From Syncephalastrum monosporum B8922 (taxonomy: Eukaryota > Mucoromycota > Mucoromycetes > Mucorales > Syncephalastraceae): a stretch of DNA of 64,000 bases. A model generated the notes under the pieces. It saw only the letters and a list, made by a program, of their open reading frames with translations. It was not told the DNA's origin and made no database searches. Each line of letters opens with the position of its first letter. Position 1 is the first letter of the stretch. The DNA lies in contig JNEN01000789.1 of the NCBI GenBank assembly GCA_000697355.1, forward strand, positions 1 to 64,000. The letters are read 5' to 3'. A program made the translations under genes and the position numbers. Shown here piece after piece: positions 57,660 to 64,000 of the stretch.

Positions 57660-58290
57660 CCGCGCGACCGCTACAGATGGCACCTACAAGCTGCAACCTA
57701 TCTTTGTTCTGCTCGGAGAGTTGGGTCCCAACGAGTCCCTCTCGCTCTCCAAACTCGTGCGCAGTACTGCTGGGCAAGGTTGGCTTTCTGCGTCCTCCGG
57801 ATCTCGCTCGCGTTGACGTTTCCTGGTGTGCGAATGCCAACCGCCCGGACCGGCTCCTTTGTCTGGCGATCGGTGCCCCCAAAGAAAACATCACGTTTCT
57901 CGCTACGACCGCTCCGTTACGTTTAACCTGCACGACGATATCCTTCTCTGTCCCGTCTGCGCATTTCGCTCTTATCGCAAGACCACCGACTTCCCTTCGT
58001 CTTCCTGCCCCCATCCGGTCGTCACTGGCCGCCGTATTACGTTACGCCTTGTTCCGCATGGATATCGACCACGAAAGCCCTTTCAAGGCCGAAACCATTT
58101 GCGTGTATATCTGTGATGTGATGCATCACATTGGTCGCGACCCGCCCTGCCCAGCTGTCCCCGAAGTGCTCTCAGCGCTTGGCTGCTCAGGCTGGTACAC
58201 CCATCGCTGACATCGTCTCCCACGGGGCCTGGTTATCTCAAAATATGTTCGACCATTTTTACCGCATTTCGTTTGCGACGCACACTGATT
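57660..58290 (+). pseudogene. Decayed tyrosine-recombinase (integrase-like) fragment
   Basis: Consecutive blocks of one domain are spread over different frames. ELGPNESLSLSKL is followed by LLGKVGFLRPPDLARVDVSW (FLRPSDLxRI type) and LCLAIGAPKE. Then come SVTFNLHDDILLCPVCAFRSYR (the LCPVxAFxxYR type) and AETICVYICDVM. The end reads QRLAAQAGTPIADIVSHGAW and MFDHFYRIS. This order is that of the catalytic half of tyrosine recombinases carried by Crypton/DIRS-type elements, with the Arg region, HGxW in the His box and the final Tyr in FYR. At least three frame changes are needed, so it is not functional. No intact flanking repeats or companion ORFs were seen, so the element class is open. Confidence 0.7.
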
Positions 58291-58542
58291 TCACCAGTTC
58301 CACTCTGCATGACCCAATAAGTATACAGACCTCAGAGTCTAATAGGTGAGTTCTGCCCTACGCTAGGACAGCACACTATAAAATCATAACATCCATAACA
58401 TCATTTTTCGCCTTTTCTGAGCTGTATTAGTATACAAATTTACTAGCCTACGACGAGGACAGGAGTGATCCGAAATCCAAGTGTAGGTTGTGGCGACCCG
58501 AAGCCGCAGGCGAAGGGGCTCAGTCACACCAGGAACGTAGGG

Positions 58543-58578
58543 CGAAGATTCACGGCTGGACGAAGATTCACGGCTGGA
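58543..58578 (+). repeat. 18-bp direct tandem repeat, two copies
   Basis: Two perfect copies of CGAAGATTCACGGCTGGA lie within a short GC-rich island (58480-58600) unlike the AT-rich surroundings. The island sits between two decayed coding fragments and may be part of a repeat element. The rest of 58291-58785 shows nothing else. Confidence 0.75.
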
Positions 58579-58785
58579 CGAAGCGAAGCGTGTCGCAGGC
58601 TAGTACAAATATAAATTCATTGGAAATAAAACTAATCTTCTGTTCATTTTCCTTGTGTTCACTGCTATAGAGATTATTGCTTTTCAAAGATGTTACTTTT
58701 CAAAAGGATGATTCTTGGAAGCATGGTCAGAAGCTAGCAAATATAAATTAAAAAGCACAAAATGCTAATACGATCTCATCTTATA

Positions 58786-60228
58786 GGCCGAGTACATCAC
58801 CAACAGCAAGAATTTGCAATTTTCGGCATTCGTGTCAAAATACAAAAAGCAAACTCCAAGGTCTTTCGGCGTATCCGCCAATTCCCCTCAGCGTTTGATT
58901 GGTGCTTGGATCAAACGGTTCAATGATGCTTATTTGAAGATCATCAGCACAAAAAAAAAGGTATGAAAGAAGGAAAAAAGATTGTAGCCATTGCACTCCA
59001 TCACTATTTGCACTTTTTGTCTTAATGTCAGGGCATGAAAGTCAAAACATTTCAGCGCCGATATTTGGGATGCTTTTTTTTAACCTGCTATTTTTCTATA
59101 TGCAATGTAGAGAAAAGCGGTGGAGGCTTTGTTCATGAAAAAGCTATTCAACACATTGACCGCAGCAGCATCTTCTGCTGGCAGAAAAGTGCGCCGATTG
59201 ATCCGTCCTGCTGAAGAAAGTCTTCCAACAGAGCCCATTGGTCTTCATGGTCATACGAACATATCGATGACTCCACGGAAATCACTGACGATGATACTCT
59301 TCCTGACTTTCATTCTTGGCAGCTCACTTTTGGCCTCGAGTATGTCCTCGCAGTCAACTCGTTTGTCTATATCTTTGTTGGCGCCTGGCCACGATCGACT
59401 TTTTAATTGACCAAACCGACGTCTCGGAGAAGTTTGATAAGATGCAAACGATTGGTGGACTCAAGGAGCTTGGCCTTGGAATTGGATGTGCATCATATTC
59501 TGTCGTTGTCCTCGATTGCAAAACAATAACCGCATTCACAAAGCAATATTTTTTGGAGAACAGCACCTTGATTCGTGGACTCTAAATGTAATCTTCCAGT
59601 TTCAAATCTCAGTACCTCGAAGTTTCATGTATCAACTGCAAAGTATCAGTTCATCGAAGCTTCAGGTCCAAGTATCAACTTCCCCAGCTTGCTTTACAAC
59701 CACTGTTCGACTACCGTGAACGTAACGTGCACCTGGAATTCACTGCCACTGATCCTGCTGACAAGCAGAAACACCCTCCCAGCTTCAACGTCTCCCCCGA
59801 CTGCATTATTACCACCTTCCCTCATGCAACAGATGACGCCATCAACGTTGGCTTTGGCGAGGTTAAACGTCCGACCATGGCCGGTAATCACTCTTTGGTG
59901 AACTGGGATCTGGTACGCCTGGCAATTTTGGAAAGGGTGCCCTCGATTCGAATAATCTCTCTGCAAATCTGGCCATCCATGTCGTCGGTAAGCTGGTTTA
60001 GGAGAGAACAAAGAAAAAAAAGCGAGACGGAAAAAACAGCATTGGAAAGGCGTTAATTGAGCCGACTTTCTAGCTCTGTTTACCACGTTTTACCTGATCA
60101 AATTGGAAGCTGATGGGCTCTACACAATGACAGAACTTGATCGGATGCAGACCTCTATGTTCACGTTGGACGTGCCAGCTTATCTCAGCGACCTCACTTG
60201 CCTCAAAAATGTCATGCACGTCTTTTAA
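58786..60228 (+). pseudogene. Decayed gene of a PD-(D/E)XK-like family
   Basis: The best-preserved part runs from about 59706 to the stop at 60228. SPDCIITTF followed by NVGFGEVKRP places an Asp and a Glu-x-Lys as in PD-(D/E)XK nuclease folds. HSLVNWDLVRLAI, then (after a one-base frameshift near 59930) GALDSNNLSANLAIHVV, then an 86-nt intron at 59988-60073 and TFYLIKLEADGLYTMTELDRM follow. This tail resembles a multicopy ORF family that I recall from Mucorales genomes; that recall cannot be checked here. A plausible upstream exon (58786-58961: ITNSKNLQFSAFVSKYKKQ, RLIGAWIKRFNDAYLKII) has good splice borders. Between them (59110-59700) several frames alternate. With a frameshift in the conserved core I call it a pseudogene. 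The nuclease activity is inference. Confidence 0.45.
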
Positions 60229-60814
60229 TTTTGTTGTACACCTGGAAATAGCAAGGTCGACACTTGGCACTTATTGCAGCGGATGCCATGGCTATCCTGA
60301 ACCAAAAAATGAACAATGTTGCTCGATAAAATAAAAAAGCATGTCATTGTCTTCACCTGTGGCTGTCATCGGGTTTCAAAGAGCTTATTGGATTCAAACA
60401 TGCTTCTAAGGTAACTTTTTATTCAAAAGGAGCCATCTACTCTAAAATCCCATTTCGCCAACATACTATAGTTCTCGAGGTATTTTTACGTTAATTGATA
60501 TATTTTGCTTCAAACTTTGTCCCAGGGAGCCCTTGGAGAAGAGGGTAAACATTTATTCTTCAAGATTTAAAGTAAACTTCACCAAGCGATGAAGTACTTA
60601 GAACGGGACCTATAGATTCCACCAGAACATTGTAGGAGAGGCGTACGCTACTCATGACTGTCTTTGCCCACGTCACAATGTCTACTATGCATCGTCCCAA
60701 TCACTTTTACTTAGGGCGCCAAGAGCTGAACTACATGGCTACGACAAACACCTAACGACTATCTGCCGATTCCTTCGCGAAAGAAATCATCGCCGAATGT
60801 CGGAGTGTAAACAA

Positions 60815-61045
60815 AAGGAATGGCTCAATTCTGACAAACTTAAAGCAGCCATCACGAAACGAGGTGCATCTGCCTTCCAACCTTACTCTCCTAAACAAAA
60901 TCCAATGGAGCAATTTTGGGAACTATGCTCGACGAGATCGACTTAAGGATGACAAAAAGCTCTCGAATCGTATCAAAGAAGCTTACATAGTGACCCATTC
61001 GCCACCTTCTGGTTATGTCATTACACTTCGAGGTTCGTGCACTTA
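60815..61045 (+). mobile_element. Tc1/mariner-like DDE transposase remnant
   Basis: A short stretch reads KLKAAITKRGASAFQPYSPK then QNPMEQFWELC. This matches the conserved end of Tc1/mariner DDE domains (PPYSPxLNPIExFW), in which the Glu is the third catalytic residue. After a frameshift RRDRLKDDKKLSNRIKEAY follows, like the usual C-terminal helix. The upstream half of the transposase and terminal inverted repeats were not found, and stops break all frames. The adjoining 60229-60814 contains no other recognisable gene. Confidence 0.45.
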
Positions 61046-62129
61046 TTGGATTTCCATAGTTATCCGTTTTAATTACGAACAAACAGTATAAATTTCTCTT
61101 TCGACAGTCAATCTATTATTACATCTGTTCGAAAGCGAACAGAAGCGGACAGTAGGCGAGTGGGCGGCTGAAAGACCGTAGCAGATCCCTCGTGTAATGA
61201 GTCCTGCGTTCCAAAACCGTCAACAGTTTCCGGCTTGACTGCGTCTCTGGTGACCGATGAGATCGTTTCCATTTCCCTTCCCTATTCCCCAGTGGCCGAT
61301 TTCTTCTTTGCTTAGATGGCATACCCGAACTAAGCAGAAACTCTTTGATAGTAACGTGTACATATGCACGCCGCAGTGTGGTCTGAACATGTGCAACATG
61401 GCCATCATGCCGCGGAAAGCCCCCCATCACCAGCTTTTAGCGCTGGACCACACTCGTCCATGTCTGCTTTTCATATCTTGTGATACAAGCATCTTTTCTC
61501 AGCATATACTAGCCGCTTCCTCATGAACGATCAGATAGCGCGTGCAGCACAACTGGGGTCATTGGTAGCTTTATATTGCTAAAATCCCAATGCATATTTT
61601 CGAGACATTGTCAATCTGTTCAGAGATAAATATGGAAAAATACGGATAAGAACGGCAAAATGGCGAAGGTGGATTTTAAACTTATGAGTCGCCTCCCAGA
61701 TTTTTCATTGGATCACAATGGCCTGCAAACTTTGGCGGCGACGCAAGCTCCCTACTGTCCAGACATCCAACAGAGGATAAATCGGGAGAGCGAGTATTTG
61801 GGGACCTCGGGCAACAGTTGGTCGTACAGTCAAGCCACGTTTTATATGGCGTAGCACAATCGAAAAGTTGTGGATCTGGCAGTAACAGTCATCATGAGAT
61901 CTGGGACACAAGAAGAAAGTTGGTATCGTCTTGTGCAGTAAAAGACTATACCACTTCCTATACTAATGCATTGTTGATCATGGCTGAAGCATTTCGAGCA
62001 TTCCTTACTTTTTTGCTACTTTGCTTCCCTGATCTCCTGTAATTTTAATTATAAGCAGCAGTATTCAGATAGTGGACACGCGATGACTTACGAAATGTTC
62101 TTTCTTAGAAGGCGACATAACGAATAAAA
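61046..62129. other. Repeat-flanked intergenic region
   Basis: 1.1 kb without a supported gene. Short frames (up to 103 codons, minus 61119-61430) have no domain. Given both flanks, it is probably further degraded mobile-element sequence. Confidence 0.4.
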
Positions 62130-62540
62130 AGAGAAGACAAAGATTCCATGTTGGTAACGCCATTGTCTCTATCTGATGAAATAGAAAATGGGTACCTTGT
62201 ATCACTCGATGAGTTTGTATATAACTACATGAGCAGAGTCATTGACTTTACTTAGCGTTCGCTCCTCACAATAGGTTACGGAAATGGCGATGTTTCGGAT
62301 TGCTGTACGTCCGGCATCGTCAAAGAAAGCAAATTTTTCATGTTCGTAGCGCAGTCATTTTCATGGCATATCCATCTGATAAAGAAAAAAAAAAACGTAC
62401 CTTGTACTACGCGATGAGTTTGTATATAAACGCATGAGTAGAAATCTTGATTTTTCTTAGCGTTCTTTCCCCTTTTTCGGTTAACAGGAATGGCAATGTT
62501 TCGTAGTGCCATTCGTCGGGCGTCGACAGGCGACGCAAAT
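62130..62540 (+). repeat. Tandem duplication of SIT2 promoter and 5' coding end
   Basis: Two head-to-tail copies with a ~203-bp period. Core copy 1 is about 62171-62334 and copy 2 about 62374-62540; both continue leftward into a shared TTCATGTT...GTA.CGC segment. Shared landmarks in order are ATCTGAT, GTACCTTGTA, CGATGAGTTTGTATATAA, CATGAG, TTAGCGTTC, ATGGCRATGTTTCG and GCAAAT. Copy 1 keeps its own TATATAA (62218-62224) and ATG (62284) opening 21 codons before a stop. Copy 2 feeds the real gene. Confidence 0.8.
62374..62382 (+). promoter_or_regulatory. Iron-GATA consensus ATCTGATAA upstream of SIT2
   Basis: The same 9-mer as upstream of SIT1, 108 bp before the SIT2 ATG and ~40 bp before its TATATAAA (62423-62430). 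The equivalent place in the upstream duplicate reads ATCTGATGA (62171-62179), one change from the consensus. Confidence 0.65.
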
Positions 62541-64000
62541 GCTTCAGTCGCAGAGAAGGACAAAGAACTTGATACAGAGACCGTCATTCGAACCGACAGC
62601 AATGATAAACCGCAAGGAGACCGTCCTAGTGAAGATGTCCAACGCGGCGTACAAGAGGTTGAGGCAGTAACCTTGACCTGGTCAAAGCCCACGTTGATTG
62701 CCGTTTTTATCAAGCATGTCTTAATTCCTATCCCTACCATTTATCAAGCTAACTATTTTCGTTAGCATTTGGTTACTTTATCTCGTCAATGCATTCCAGT
62801 CCTCGATCCTCTACAACTTACTGCCTTATGTCACCAGTGATTTCTCGTCTCACTCGTTACTCAATGTCATTTACATTGTCGCAAACGCGATATCCGCTGC
62901 TGTTTATATACCACTAGCGAAAGTGCTGGATGTCTGGGGTCGTGCCGAAGGCTTCCTCATAATGACCATTTTCGCTACTCTGGGTTTGGTAATGATGGCT
63001 GCATGTCACAATCTTCCCACTTTCTGCGCTGCCTATGTAAGATTTTGATAACATGTTAACGCAAGTCACTCTTGAAAGAGCTAATGTTTAGTATATTAGG
63101 TATTCTATAGCATTGGTTTTGGAGGAATGACATTCTCCGTGGATGTGATTACGGCTGATTCGTCCACATTGAAGAACCGAGGTCTGGCTTTCGCCTTCAC
63201 ATCCTCGCCATACATTATAACGGCATTTGCTGGTGCCAAAGCTTCCGAAAGCTTCTACTACGACATCAGTTGGCGATGGGGTTTTGGTACCTTTGCGATC
63301 GTTTTCCCTGTCGTAGCAGCCCCTTTATACTTCATACTTAAGTATAATCTTCGCAAGGCCGAGAAACAGCACGTTTTGAACAAGGAGCCGAGCGGTCGTA
63401 CGTTCTTCCAGAGCGTCTGGCATTTTATCATCGAGTTCGACAGTAAGTAGCGCATGATTCCCATGAACCAGAGTCTGATACCAGCTTTATGATAGTTATC
63501 GGTGTAATTGTTTTCTCTGCCGGCCTTACAGTATTTCTTCTTCCATTCAATATCGCCGATAGCGCTCCTAATGGCTGGGCAACAGGCTATATCATTGCTA
63601 TGATTGTCGTCGGATTTGTTATGCTGATCATATTCGTTGCCTACGAGACGCTCCTGGCCCCTACGCCATTATTCAACTTTGGCTTACTGTCCGATCGAAC
63701 CGTAATTGGCGCCTGTTTGTTAAATGCAACATATCAACTCGCTTACTACTGCTGGGCCAACTATTTTACATCTTTCCTGCAAGTTGTTAATGACTTGACG
63801 ATAGCCGAGGCGGGATATGTTGGCAATACCTTCGACGTTGTCTCTGGTGTACTTCTGCTGCTTGTCGGCTTCCTTATCAGCAAGACCGGTCGTTTCAAGT
63901 GGCTTCTGTACATCGCGGTTCCACTCTATATTTTCGCACAAGGCTTGATGATTTATTTCCGCCGCCCCAACCAATCCGTCGGCTACCTCGTCATGTGCCA
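62490..64000 (+). CDS. Siderophore iron transporter 2 (MFS, ARN/SIT family), 3' truncated by window
   Basis: Exons 62490-62713, 62766-63036, 63100-63442 and 63496 to beyond the window end; about 448 aa are visible. It is a paralogue of the siderophore transporter at 49-51 kb: SSILYNLLPYVTSDFSSHSL, VWGRAEGF, STLKNRGLAFAFTSSPYIITAF, WRWGFGTFAIVFPVVAAP, ADSAPNGW, TVIGACLLNATYQLAYYCW and VPLYIFAQGLMIYFRRPNQ. The visible part covers the hydrophilic N-terminus and roughly ten helices. The three complete introns match SIT1 in position and phase, and exon 2 is 271 nt in both genes. Intron 1 uses a GC donor (AA|GCATGT) with a perfect GCTAAC branch site; the alternative, reading through, hits stops. 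The remaining helices lie outside the window. Confidence 0.9.

Noticed and set aside
1..64000. CRISPR arrays, bacterial operons, riboswitches, rRNA or tRNA genes
   Set aside because: Nothing of this kind was noticed. The window is eukaryotic, and a covariance-model search (tRNAscan-SE, Infernal) would be needed to exclude small RNA genes.

Overview
The window is fungal nuclear DNA. Its genes are broken by 45-170 nt introns, nearly all GT-AG, and encode standard fungal proteins: proteasome ATPase Rpt4, box C/D snoRNP protein Nop56, the Sec2 Rab GEF, a Pmc1-type calcium pump, ARN/SIT siderophore transporters and a double-psi beta-barrel secreted protein. Three features fit an early-diverging fungus, probably Mucoromycota/Mucorales: an ATG16 with a WD40 propeller, a fragment resembling a multicopy ORF family that I recall only from Mucorales, and decayed tyrosine-recombinase DNA. 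The species is not identifiable from the sequence alone.

Layout. 0-20 kb is a housekeeping stretch: end of an LRR-like gene, a seven-TM protein, NOP56, NC2-beta, AIM32-like ferredoxin, SEC2, a secreted DPBB protein, an SLC25A46-like mitochondrial carrier and RPT4, with gene-poor gaps of 1-3 kb. At 20.3 kb a lone small gene encodes a secreted six-cysteine peptide with defensin-like (CS-alpha-beta) spacing. From 22.0 to 28.3 kb three tandem same-strand paralogues encode ~590-635 aa proteins of a family I do not recognise. From 28.9 to 44.1 kb come dynactin p27 (DCTN6), ATG16, UTP22/NOL6, sulfide:quinone oxidoreductase and a ULS1/Rad5-like SNF2 ATPase. From 44.8 to 64 kb is a transport region: a Pmc1-like Ca2+-ATPase, a siderophore transporter (SIT1) divergent from a full-length ABCB multidrug transporter, then ~6 kb of mobile-element debris (tyrosine recombinase, Tc1/mariner-like transposase, a PD-(D/E)XK-like family), and a second siderophore transporter (SIT2) cut by the window end.

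Functional links. The two SIT genes have intron positions and phases that match, and both carry the 9-bp word ATCTGATAA upstream, an exact match to the fungal iron-repressor GATA consensus ATCWGATAA. This predicts iron-repressed co-regulation, with the ABC transporter possibly sharing the first promoter. The SIT2 promoter and 5' coding end are tandemly duplicated. NOP56 and UTP22 are both ribosome-biogenesis factors, but nothing indicates clustering by function. Exon structures were built by hand from splice sites, and each complete multi-exon model closes in frame. Two exons are only 3 nt long: the ATG-only first exon of NOP56 and an Asp microexon inside the Walker A region of the SNF2 gene.
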